Positions 1 through 6,196 of a stretch of 14,361 nt of DNA are shown here, piece by piece (within the stretch, counting starts at the first letter, position 1; every line of letters begins with the position of its first letter). Position numbers and translations under genes: made by a program. Origin of the DNA: Planctomycetota bacterium. GTDB taxonomy: Bacteria; Planctomycetota; SZUA-567. The stretch covers positions 1 through 14,361 of the forward strand of contig JAISYD010000086.1 of the NCBI GenBank assembly GCA_031270145.1, written 5' to 3'. Under the pieces are notes generated by a model that saw only the letters and a program-made list of their open reading frames with translations, made no database searches and had not been told where the DNA came from.

Positions 1-752
1 AAGCCCTCCATGGCCGCCTCCAGCGCCTTGATCGGATCCACCTCGGTGATCACCACCTTGGCGCCGTGGCCGCGGACCCGGGCGGCCAGGCCCCGGCCGC
101 ACCAGCCGTAGCCGGCCACAACGAAAACCTGCCCGGCCAGGAGTTTCCCGGTGGCGCGGATGATGCCGTCCACGGTCGATTGGCCGGTGCCGTAGCGGTT
201 GTCGAAAAGATGCTTGGTGTCGGCGTCGTTGACGGCGATGACCGGGAAGGGCAGGACGCCGTCCTTCTCCATGGCCCGAAGCCGAATGACGCCGGTGGTG
301 GTTTCCTCCATCGAGCCGATGACCTGCTTCTGCAACTCCTTGTGCCGGGTGATGATGGCGGTGACCAAGTCGGCTCCGTCGTCCATGGTGATGTTCGGCT
401 GGTGGGCCAGGGCCGCCTCGAGATGGCGGTAGTAGCCCTTGTTGTCGACGCCGCGGCGGGCGAAGACCGGTATGCCGTATTCCTTGACCAGGGCGGCGGC
501 AATGTCGTCCTGGGTCGACAGCGGATTGGAGGCGCACAGGACGATGTCGGCGCCGCCGGCCTTGAGGGTGCGGACCAGGTTGGCGGTCTCGGCCGTGACA
601 TGGAGGCAGGCCGACATTTTCAGGCCCTTGAACGGCTTGCTTTTGGCGATTTTTTCGCGGATCTGCGCCAGGGTCGGCATATCGTTGTCGGCCCATTCGA
701 TTCTTTTCACCCCGTCCGGGGCTTTTTTCACATCGGCGATGTCGTGCTTCAT
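1..752 (-). CDS. ahcY: Adenosylhomocysteinase (SAH hydrolase), C-terminus cut by window edge
   Basis: Reversible, NAD-dependent hydrolysis of S-adenosylhomocysteine to adenosine and homocysteine in the cytosol; it clears the inhibitory product of SAM-dependent methylation. The reading frame starts at the ATG at 752 (MKHDIADVKK...) and stays open to base 1, giving 250 residues, the N-terminal substrate-binding domain plus the start of the NAD domain. Visible motifs are CLHVTAETANL (49-59), DDGADL (124-129), EETTTGV (149-155), NDADTKHLFDN (175-185) and the Rossmann glycine loop GYGWCGRG (214-221). No insertion of about 40 residues is seen before EETTTGV, so this is the short form of the enzyme. 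A good Shine-Dalgarno AGGAGA (761-766 on the plus strand) lies 8 nt before the ATG. Roughly the last 150-170 residues lie outside the window. The gene is divergent from the Sel1-repeat gene. Family assignment is secure. Confidence 0.97.
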   Translation of the reverse strand, partial: MKHDIADVKKAPDGVKRIEWADNDMPTLAQIREKIAKSKPFKGLKMSACLHVTAETANLVRTLKAGGADIVLCASNPLSTQDDIAAALVKEYGIPVFARRGVDNKGYYRHLEAALAHQPNITMDDGADLVTAIITRHKELQKQVIGSMEETTTGVIRLRAMEKDGVLPFPVIAVNDADTKHLFDNRYGTGQSTVDGIIRATGKLLAGQVFVVAGYGWCGRGLAARVRGHGAKVVITEVDPIKALEAAMEG

Positions 753-803
753 GGCGATTGTCTCCTGAACGTTCGGGGCAAAAAAACCGGGCTCACTAAC
801 CCC

Positions 804-832
804 ATTCTATGCCTAGCCCCTTTGTCTTGCAA
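804..832 (-). promoter_or_regulatory. Sigma70-like promoter of ahcY
   Basis: On the minus strand, TTGCAA (827-832) and TAGAAT (804-809) are separated by exactly 17 bp. The expected start is near 797, giving a leader of about 45 nt before the ahcY ATG. This is too short for a SAH riboswitch. The -35 box overlaps by two bases the left arm of an inverted repeat at 831-858. Confidence 0.6.
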
Positions 833-858
833 CCGGAAACCCCGGCCCCATTCCGGTT
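831..858. repeat. 8-bp perfect inverted repeat between divergent promoters
   Basis: AACCGGAA (831-838) and TTCCGGTT (851-858) are perfect reverse complements, separated by 12 bp and centred 20 bp apart, about two helical turns. They lie between the -35 boxes of the ahcY and sel1-gene promoters and touch the ahcY -35. This geometry fits a dimeric regulator binding site, but in such a GC-rich sequence chance is possible. The four T after the right arm are too few for a convincing terminator. Confidence 0.3.
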
Positions 859-881
859 TTGGAAAATCGGAGCCGGAGGGC

Positions 882-910
882 TTGCTTTCGCGGCGGCATT
901 CCGCTATATT
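882..910 (+). promoter_or_regulatory. Sigma70-like promoter of the Sel1-repeat gene
   Basis: TTGCTT (882-887) and TATATT (905-910) are separated by 17 bp. The expected start is near 917, leaving a leader of about 50 nt before the ATG at 968. The promoter lies inside the longest possible ORF (ATG at 809), which argues for the later start. A GC-rich hairpin (CGCCCC, loop GGCT, GGGGCG; 919-934) would form at the very 5' end of this transcript. Confidence 0.6.
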
Positions 911-967
911 GGCCGGAACGCCCCGGCTGGGGCGGATTTGGCGAAACATCCGGCGGGGAGGAACGGC

Positions 968-1435
968 ATGGACAGCTTCGAGGCGGCCGATCAACTTTTG
1001 GACGCGGGGGACGGGAAGGCGGCGCTGGCCATGTTCGAGCGCGTCGCCGAGCGGGATGGGCGGGTGTCGGCCATGCACTCCATAGCCCATACCTACCTTT
1101 ACGGCATCGCCGGGGTGGAGCGGAATTACCAGCTGGCCTTCAAATGGTTCAGCCGGGCCGCCCAAGGCGGCTGCCCCCAGGCGATGTATCACCTGGGCCT
1201 GTGCCATTCCGAGGGCTACGGCGTGCCGAAAAATCCGGGGCAGTCCTACTCCTGGTATAAAAAATCGGCCGAGCTTGACGACGAGGACGCCGCCTTCCGG
1301 GTGGGCGGTTGCCTGGAAGAGGGGTTCGGCGTCGAGAAAAACCTTGAAAAGGCCCGCGAGTGGTACCGCGCGGCCGCCGGCAAAGGCCAATCCGACGCCA
1401 TCCGCCGGCTGGCGGAACTGGACGGGAAGAAGTAG
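968..1435 (+). CDS. Sel1-like repeat (TPR-like) protein
   Basis: A 155-residue helical-repeat protein. Three Sel1-like repeats of about 36 residues follow one another (approximately 34-69, 70-105, 106-141), each with the pattern A..LG..Y..G.GV..N...A..W...AA..G; YGIAGVERNYQLAFKWFSRAA and EGFGVEKNLEKAREWYRAAA regions show this clearly. Such repeats bind other proteins; no catalytic domain is visible. There is no signal peptide, so a cytosolic location is expected. This differs from many secreted Sel1 proteins. The start is chosen at 968 because GGGAGG lies just upstream and a promoter sits at 882-910, inside the longer ORF that begins at 809. It is a single-gene unit, convergent with dapF, with 20 nt between the stops. 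The partner and process are unknown. Confidence 0.85.
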   Translation: MDSFEAADQLLDAGDGKAALAMFERVAERDGRVSAMHSIAHTYLYGIAGVERNYQLAFKWFSRAAQGGCPQAMYHLGLCHSEGYGVPKNPGQSYSWYKKSAELDDEDAAFRVGGCLEEGFGVEKNLEKAREWYRAAAGKGQSDAIRRLAELDGKK

Positions 1436-1455
1436 GCTTTCGCGCCCCCTTCCGC

Positions 1456-2268
1456 TCAGATAGCGAAACTGCCGGAAAAAACCAGCCGCGCGCCCCCTTC
1501 CAATTGGACCTTCGCGGCCCGATCCCCCTCCAGCGAAAAATGGACCGTCAATTCGCCGCCGCCCCGGGTCTCCAGGGTCACGGGGCTGGAAAGGCCGAGG
1601 AAGCGGCCGGCAACCACGCCGGCCGCTACGCAGCCGGTGCCGCAGGCCAGCGTTTCGTCCTCCACGCCCCGTTCGTAGGTGCGGATGGCCAAACGGTCGC
1701 CGCCGAGGCGGGCGATGAAATTGACGTTGGTCCCGGCCGGGGCGAAGCGGGCATGGCGGCGGATTTCCCCGCCCAGCCGCCTTACCGCCGCCGCCGCCAA
1801 ATCGTCCGCCAGGATCACCGCGTGGGGGACGCCGCTGTTCAGAGCCCACAATTCCACCTTGCCGCCGCCCGCCGCCAACATCTCGGCCGAGGCGGGCAGG
1901 GCGATGTCGGCCAGCCCCACCCTGGTTCCAACGGGCGTGAGTTCGGCCCGGATGGGTCCGGCCAGGGTGCGGAAGACCATGCGCGGGCCGCCGGCCGCCC
2001 CGATCTTCACGGCGAAACGGGCGGCGCAGCGGGCGCCGTTGCCGCACATTTCGGCCCGCGAGCCGTCGGAATTGTAGAAGTCCCAGGCGAAATCGAGTTC
2101 CCGATCCCTCTCCAGGAAAATCATGCCGTCCGCCCCGATGCCGAAGCAGCGCCGGCAATAATCAATCGTCAGGCCGGTTTTCAGGCGATCCGCAACCTTC
2201 CCGTCCCGGTTGTCGATTAGGACGAAATCGTTGCCGGCTCCCTCCATCTTGTCGAATTCAATCCTCAT
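1456..2268 (-). CDS. dapF: Diaminopimelate epimerase
   Basis: Converts LL- to meso-2,6-diaminopimelate, the last-but-one step to lysine and the source of the cross-linking diamino acid of peptidoglycan. It is a cytosolic, PLP-independent racemase. The protein has 270 residues, the usual family length. The two catalytic cysteines are in their expected contexts: C75 in EMCGNGARC (73-81) and C209 in ACGTGC (208-213). The N-terminus FDKMEGAGNDFVLID is typical. The ATG at 2268 is preceded by AAGGGAG about 4 nt upstream. It follows the LysM gene by 33 nt on the same strand and probably shares its promoter, so both genes of the unit serve the cell wall. Identification is secure. Confidence 0.97.
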   Translation of the reverse strand: MRIEFDKMEGAGNDFVLIDNRDGKVADRLKTGLTIDYCRRCFGIGADGMIFLERDRELDFAWDFYNSDGSRAEMCGNGARCAARFAVKIGAAGGPRMVFRTLAGPIRAELTPVGTRVGLADIALPASAEMLAAGGGKVELWALNSGVPHAVILADDLAAAAVRRLGGEIRRHARFAPAGTNVNFIARLGGDRLAIRTYERGVEDETLACGTGCVAAGVVAGRFLGLSSPVTLETRGGGELTVHFSLEGDRAAKVQLEGGARLVFSGSFAI

Positions 2269-2301
2269 GCGCTCCCTTTCCCTCCGCCGCCCCGGCGGCG
2301 C

Positions 2302-3447
2302 TCATTCCGCTTCCGGCGGGATAACCAGCTCCATCCCCACCTCCAAACGGTTGGGGTTTGACAGGATATCGCGGTTGGCCGCGAAAATGCCCCGCCAGGA
2401 GGCGCTGGAATCGTAATAGCGCAGCGCTATGGATGACAGGGTATCGCCGGCCGCCACCCGGTGGGTTTGCCGCTCCGGCTGTCCGCCGCCGGGAGATGGC
2501 GGCGCCTGGTCCCGCGCCCCGTCAATTGGTTCCCGGCTGGGCAGGCGTATGCGGTCGCCGGCCATCAGGCGATCCGGATCCGCGATGACGTCGCGGTTCA
2601 ACAGGTAGATGTTGTTGGCCAGGGAAATGGAGCCCAGTTCGCGGGCGGCGATCCGGCTCAAGGTGTCGCCGGGCCGGATCACATACAGCCGTAGGGCCGG
2701 AGGCGGCGGCGGATCGGTCCGGACCGGACGGGGCGCAACCGTTTCCGGAGAGGCCGCCGGAGGACGGGGCGCGGCGGCCTGGGGCGGCCTGGCGGCGGCT
2801 GGCGGCGGAGTTTGACCCGTAGCGGCGCCGGCTCGCGGCGGCGGCGGGATTTGGCCGGCGGCGCCGGAAGTTTGGGCCGGGGCCGGCCTCGGGGACGGGC
2901 TTCCGGGCGGCTGAAGCGATGCCGGGCCGGTTTCCGCCTGGCGCGGCGGGCCGGCGGGCGAAGATTGGGCCGGGTCGGGTTGGTTGTCCGCCGGATCGGG
3001 CGCCAAGCCGGTTATGATGGTGGAGGAGCCGCTTGCCGTCGAGGCGGTCGTCTCCTCGATGGAGCCGGATGGGGAAGTCGATGCCGCCGGCGGAGGCGGG
3101 CGCAGCCTGTCGTCCGGCTTGACGGAAGCATCGGCCGGGGGCGCCGGAAAGCTCTCGCCGACGCCGGGCGTACGGCCGGCGGCGGCGCTTGGCGGAGCGG
3201 CGGGGGAACGGCCGGCGGGAACTTCCCCGGCGCCGTTTCCCGCCGGGGCGCCCGGAGCGCCCGCCGGGCGGACATCCCCCGCGTCGGCCAACAGTTGGGC
3301 TATGTCCACCGGGGCAACCGGTCCGGAATCGGCCGGCCGGGGCGCCGCCTCCGGCTGGCCGCGGTACCGGTACCCCATGTAAACGAAGAAGCAGATGAGG
3401 ATGCTGGCGACCAGCGCCAAATGCCGGGCCGCGTTGCGGTTTGCCAT
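2302..3447 (-). CDS. Membrane-anchored, proline-rich protein with two C-terminal LysM domains
   Basis: A 381-residue envelope protein. Residues about 10-26 form one hydrophobic segment after a basic start (MANRNAARHL), an uncleaved anchor or signal sequence. Residues about 35-250 are low-complexity, rich in Pro, Ala, Gly and Ser, and probably an extended spacer. Two LysM domains close the protein (about 254-303 and 328-377), each with the (R/A).GDTLS.IA start, a central NRD and a hydrophobic end near RLP or VIP. LysM binds N-acetylglucosamine-containing polymers, mainly peptidoglycan. The likely architecture is inner-membrane anchor, periplasmic spacer and wall-binding end. No peptidase or amidase domain is present. 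The start at 3447 (MANRN...) is preferred over the ATG at 3468 because GGAGG precedes it by 10 nt, whereas the earlier ATG has no Shine-Dalgarno. First gene of a unit with dapF. Its specific role is unknown. Confidence 0.85.
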   Translation of the reverse strand: MANRNAARHLALVASILICFFVYMGYRYRGQPEAAPRPADSGPVAPVDIAQLLADAGDVRPAGAPGAPAGNGAGEVPAGRSPAAPPSAAAGRTPGVGESFPAPPADASVKPDDRLRPPPPAASTSPSGSIEETTASTASGSSTIITGLAPDPADNQPDPAQSSPAGPPRQAETGPASLQPPGSPSPRPAPAQTSGAAGQIPPPPRAGAATGQTPPPAAARPPQAAAPRPPAASPETVAPRPVRTDPPPPPALRLYVIRPGDTLSRIAARELGSISLANNIYLLNRDVIADPDRLMAGDRIRLPSREPIDGARDQAPPSPGGGQPERQTHRVAAGDTLSSIALRYYDSSASWRGIFAANRDILSNPNRLEVGMELVIPPEAE

Positions 3448-3498
3448 TTTCGTCGCGCCTCCAGCCATGCCGCCGAAGCATTGGCGGACATTACTACC

Positions 3499-3527
3499 AT
3501 TATGCCGGGCCAGAGGTTGGCTGTCAA
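3499..3527 (-). promoter_or_regulatory. Near-consensus sigma70 promoter of the LysM-dapF unit
   Basis: On the minus strand a perfect -35 TTGACA (3522-3527) and CATAAT (3499-3504) are separated by 17 bp. Transcription is expected to start near 3492, giving a leader of about 45 nt. The leader contains a short inverted repeat, CCGCC/GGCGG (3471-3475 with 3483-3487), just upstream of the ribosome binding site. Confidence 0.7.
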
Positions 3528-3547
3528 CTGATTCCCGCCTCCCCGCG

Positions 3548-3711
3548 GGGTCATTCGGTTATCATGGTATAGTTATAGGACTGACGAAGCGCGGAAGGGT
3601 CCGTATCACCCTCTCTGCTTGGTTCTGCTGCTGACCCTGCTGCGGCTGGCTTTGATATAACGGAATAGCCGAGTACAAAACTTCCATACTTCCTGTTAAA
3701 CCGAATGACCC
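3548..3711. repeat. 164-bp low-GC segment bounded by 13-bp inverted repeats (MITE or IS-remnant candidate)
   Basis: GGGTCATTCGGTT (3548-3560) recurs as its exact reverse complement at 3699-3711. Inside the perfect arms, shorter blocks recur in the same order with gaps: GTAT (3567-3570 vs 3686-3689), AGTT (3571-3574 vs 3679-3682) and ACT (3580-3582 vs 3672-3674). The terminal repeats may therefore be imperfect and some 35-40 bp long. By hand count about 49% of bases 3561-3698 are G or C, far below the flanks. It occupies the gap between the lptF-family stop and the LysM promoter and disrupts no gene. I see no transposase motif. Flanking bases (CGCG left, TGCG right) are at best a degenerate target duplication. 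It could instead be a structured RNA or a chance repeat. Confidence 0.4.
3562..3687 (-). CDS. Possible 41-residue small ORF inside the inverted-repeat segment
   Basis: ATG at 3687, stop at 3562; 41 residues beginning MEVLYSAIPLYQ, with a glutamine-rich middle (residues 12-23) and ending PITIP. An AGGA lies only 3 nt before the ATG, so the ribosome binding site is poorly spaced. Base composition is far less GC-rich than in neighbouring genes. The ORF fits almost exactly between the inverted-repeat arms and starts 38 nt after the stop of the LptF/LptG permease. I recognise no family. It is most likely a chance frame or the remnant of a mobile-element gene. Confidence 0.12.
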   Translation of the reverse strand: MEVLYSAIPLYQSQPQQGQQQNQAERVIRTLPRFVSPITIP

Positions 3712-3725
3712 TGCGCCTTCCCGGC

Positions 3726-5096
3726 TCACACCCGGCGGGAGTCGGTGAGCCACAGGACGATGCCGGCCAGCATCACCACGGCGTCGGGCAGCCAGATGAC
3801 CCAATAGGGCGCCAAACCGTCGCCCACCCGGTGCTGCAGGGTTTTGAGGGCGAGAAAATACAGGCCCGAGACGGCGATGCCGATGGCGAAAGACGAGGCC
3901 AGCGTCCCCTTGGCGCGCAAGCCCAGCGGGATGCCGATGACGGCGAAGGCCAGGCAGGAGAAGCAAAGCGCCAGCCGCATGTTGATCTCGGAGGTGCGGG
4001 TGGCGACCCGTTTTCTCAGGCCCGCCAAGCGGTTTTCCATTTGCGCCCTTTGTTCCGCCGCCAGGCCGTCCAGGCGTTCGAGCGCCGCCTCCATCTCCTT
4101 GATGTCGTTGTTGCCCTCCCGGCGATCCGAGGACAGTTTGAGGATGGGCCAGAAGCTTGAGCGGTTCGAGTGGATGGTGACGCTGGGCCGCCCGCCCATG
4201 ACGATGCGCTCCTCGCCCGACGCGCCGTCGGCGATGAAGGTCTTGTTGATTTTGGACGGATGCAGATCCTGGAAAACCGGCTTGGTCACCAGCATTTTGA
4301 GCACCAGCCGGTCGGCCGCGTCGCCCCGCATGTCCTGCAGTTGGTGATCCCGCGCCACCATCCGCTTGGCGGGGTAGGGGAAGGCCGGGTTCCAGGCGAA
4401 ATCGGCGGCCGCCTCCCCGGCCGGCTGCCTAACGAAGCGGGTGATATTGATGACGGCCCTTTGGCCGTCGATGGCGGACGGGGGCAGCTTCGACATGGCC
4501 AGGTACTCGCCGCCGGCCTGCACCGTGATGTTCCCGGGGCGGCTCAGCATGCGCCTGAGGATGTCGGCCTGATCCTCGATCACCAGCCGCTCGATGTTGC
4601 CGATGGCCGGCATCAGGGCGCTTTCGTTCAGGGACAGGGTGACGAAGATGGCGATGATCGAGGTGAGGATGGCGGGGAGCATCACCCACAGCGGATGCGC
4701 GCCGCCGGCGTAGGCGGCCAGTATCTCGTTGTCCCGGGACAGGCGGCTGTAGCAGATGATGATCCCGGTGATGATGGCCAGCGGCAGCACGAAGGGGCAG
4801 ATCAGGGGCAGGAAATTCGGGAGGATCAGGGCCAGGGTGTGGGGGCCGATGCCGTCGCGCATGACCTGGCCGGCGAACACCGCCATGAGGATCAGCGAGA
4901 AGACGGCGATGGAAAGGATCACCCCCTTGATCAATTCGCGCCAGATGTAGGCGGGCAGGATGATCAGGTGGGAATAACTCCGCTTTCCCGCCAGGTTCTC
5001 CTCCCAGTTCCCGGCGGGGGCGACGTAATAAAAACCGGTGGCGCCCAGATCGTCGTCGCGGCCGGCGGCCGGCCGGATGCCCGCGGTTTTCGCCAT
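3726..5096 (-). CDS. LptF/LptG (YjgP/YjgQ) family lipopolysaccharide-export permease
   Basis: Inner-membrane permease subunit that, with the ATPase LptB, extracts lipopolysaccharide and passes it to the periplasmic Lpt bridge. The 456-residue protein shows the family layout: three N-terminal transmembrane segments (about 55-78, 90-114, 135-155), a large periplasmic domain (about 160-370) and three C-terminal segments (about 374-392, 400-418, 430-450). The cytoplasmic loop SRDNEILAAYAGG (120-132) matches the conserved ATPase-coupling region. The ATG at 5096 follows GGGAGG with a short spacer of 3 nt, so the start is not certain. The resulting tail of about 40 residues before the first helix is longer than usual. 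It is the last gene of the minus-strand unit, 26 nt after thiD2E. No second Lpt permease adjoins it, so F versus G cannot be decided. Confidence 0.88.
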   Translation of the reverse strand: MAKTAGIRPAAGRDDDLGATGFYYVAPAGNWEENLAGKRSYSHLIILPAYIWRELIKGVILSIAVFSLILMAVFAGQVMRDGIGPHTLALILPNFLPLICPFVLPLAIITGIIICYSRLSRDNEILAAYAGGAHPLWVMLPAILTSIIAIFVTLSLNESALMPAIGNIERLVIEDQADILRRMLSRPGNITVQAGGEYLAMSKLPPSAIDGQRAVINITRFVRQPAGEAAADFAWNPAFPYPAKRMVARDHQLQDMRGDAADRLVLKMLVTKPVFQDLHPSKINKTFIADGASGEERIVMGGRPSVTIHSNRSSFWPILKLSSDRREGNNDIKEMEAALERLDGLAAEQRAQMENRLAGLRKRVATRTSEINMRLALCFSCLAFAVIGIPLGLRAKGTLASSFAIGIAVSGLYFLALKTLQHRVGDGLAPYWVIWLPDAVVMLAGIVLWLTDSRRV

Positions 5097-5122
5097 ATGC
5101 CTCCCTTCCCCGCCGCCGGGAT

Positions 5123-6196
5123 TCAGGCCGGCAACAGTCCTTTGAAAAAAGCGGTTTCCCCGGCGATGTCCCGGGAGCGGGTGATGGCGGTGCAAATGGC
5201 CACCGCCCGCGCGCCCGCCTCCACCACGCTCCGGATGGTGTCCCGGTTGATCGAGCCGATGGCGAAAAAGGGGAGCTTCCCCCAGTTGGCGGCCCAGGAG
5301 ACGTATTCAAGCCCGACGGCCCGGCGATGCGGCTTGGTGCCGGTCTCGTAAACCGGGCCGACGCCGATATAATCGGCGCCGGCCGCCAGCGCCTTTTCCG
5401 CCAGTTCCGGGGCCGAGGTGGAGACGCCGACAATCTTTTCATGCCCCAGCAGGCGGCGCGCGAGATGCGGCGGCAAATCGCCCTGGCCGCCGTGGACGCC
5501 GGAGGCGCCGATCAGGGAAGCGATGTGCGGGCGGTCGTTGACGATGAACAGCGCCCCCCGCCGCCGGCAGATTTCGTTCATGGCCGAGGCCAGGCGGAGG
5601 AATTCGCCGTCCTCCATTTCCTTTTCGCGCATCTGGATCGCGTCGGCGCCGCCGTCAACCGCCTCGCGGGCGGCGGCGAGGGGATCGGTCGAGCAGAGGG
5701 CGCCGGTTATCAGCACATAGAGCCGGGCCCGGGCCAGAACGCCCCGCGCCCCGGCATCGGCCAGCATGGCCGGCTCCAGGGCATAGACGCCGTAGCGGAT
5801 TTCCTCGAAGCCGGCGGCGGCGGCCGGGTCGGCGATCTTGCCGTATTCGGAAAGCACCCGGAGCGCCTCGGCGGCCCGGCGCAGGGCGGCGCGGGCCACC
5901 GCGCGGGCATCGGCGCGCCCAGTCTCGTCCGGCTCCCGGATGGCCGCGCCGACGTCGCCCGCAATGTCGCGGCCGGCCGGCGGCCGGCCGGCCGCCGGCA
6001 GCGCCGCCATCCAGGCGGCGCCGGCCCGGGCCAGATCATGCCTAAGCGCCTTGGCCCGGGCGGACAGGCCCGGCGATTCCAGGATGAAGCGGGCGTATTC
6101 CTCCGCCGTCCGGAGCGCCTCGCCGGCCCGGTTCAGGTTGGCGTCCATTATCCGGGCTTCCGGGTTGGGCGATCGCGGATTCTCCTCCGGGGTCAT
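5123..6196 (-). CDS. thiE: Bifunctional ThiD2-ThiE: HMP-phosphate kinase / thiamine phosphate synthase
   Basis: A 357-residue fusion for thiamine synthesis. Residues about 12-145 are a ThiD2 domain (RIMDANLNRAGEALR, 15-29; RAAEALRVLSEYGK, 107-120), which in this family phosphorylates hydroxymethylpyrimidine phosphate to the diphosphate. Residues about 158-352 form a TIM-barrel ThiE, which joins that product to thiazole phosphate. ThiE motifs are QMREKE (188-193), VNDR (219-222), GVHGGQGDLP (233-242), GPVYETGTKP (280-289) and AIGSIN (312-317). The loops GVHGGQ and AIGS differ slightly from the common GVHLGQ and AIGG. The ATG at 6196 overlaps the lepA stop (ATGA) and is preceded by AAGGAGG 5 nt away, so translational coupling is likely. 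The gene symbol covers the ThiE part only. Fusion and order are clear; the kinase role rests on family knowledge. Confidence 0.9.
   Translation of the reverse strand: MTPEENPRSPNPEARIMDANLNRAGEALRTAEEYARFILESPGLSARAKALRHDLARAGAAWMAALPAAGRPPAGRDIAGDVGAAIREPDETGRADARAVARAALRRAAEALRVLSEYGKIADPAAAAGFEEIRYGVYALEPAMLADAGARGVLARARLYVLITGALCSTDPLAAAREAVDGGADAIQMREKEMEDGEFLRLASAMNEICRRRGALFIVNDRPHIASLIGASGVHGGQGDLPPHLARRLLGHEKIVGVSTSAPELAEKALAAGADYIGVGPVYETGTKPHRRAVGLEYVSWAANWGKLPFFAIGSINRDTIRSVVEAGARAVAICTAITRSRDIAGETAFFKGLLPA

Noticed and set aside
753..803. SAH riboswitch or attenuator before ahcY
   Set aside because: The leader is only about 45 nt. A small stem (GGGTT-AGTG-AGCCC) followed by seven T exists at 780-802, but it spans the predicted transcription start, so it would not be wholly in the RNA.
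809..967. Longer N-terminus for the Sel1-repeat protein
   Set aside because: The ATG at 809 has no ribosome binding site, and the gene's promoter at 882-910 lies inside the extension. The ATG at 968 has GGGAGG.
1438..1468. TTTCGC/GCGAAA inverted repeat between the sel1 and dapF stops as a bidirectional terminator
   Set aside because: The 6-bp stem has a 19-nt loop, no T-run follows on either strand, and the right arm lies inside dapF.
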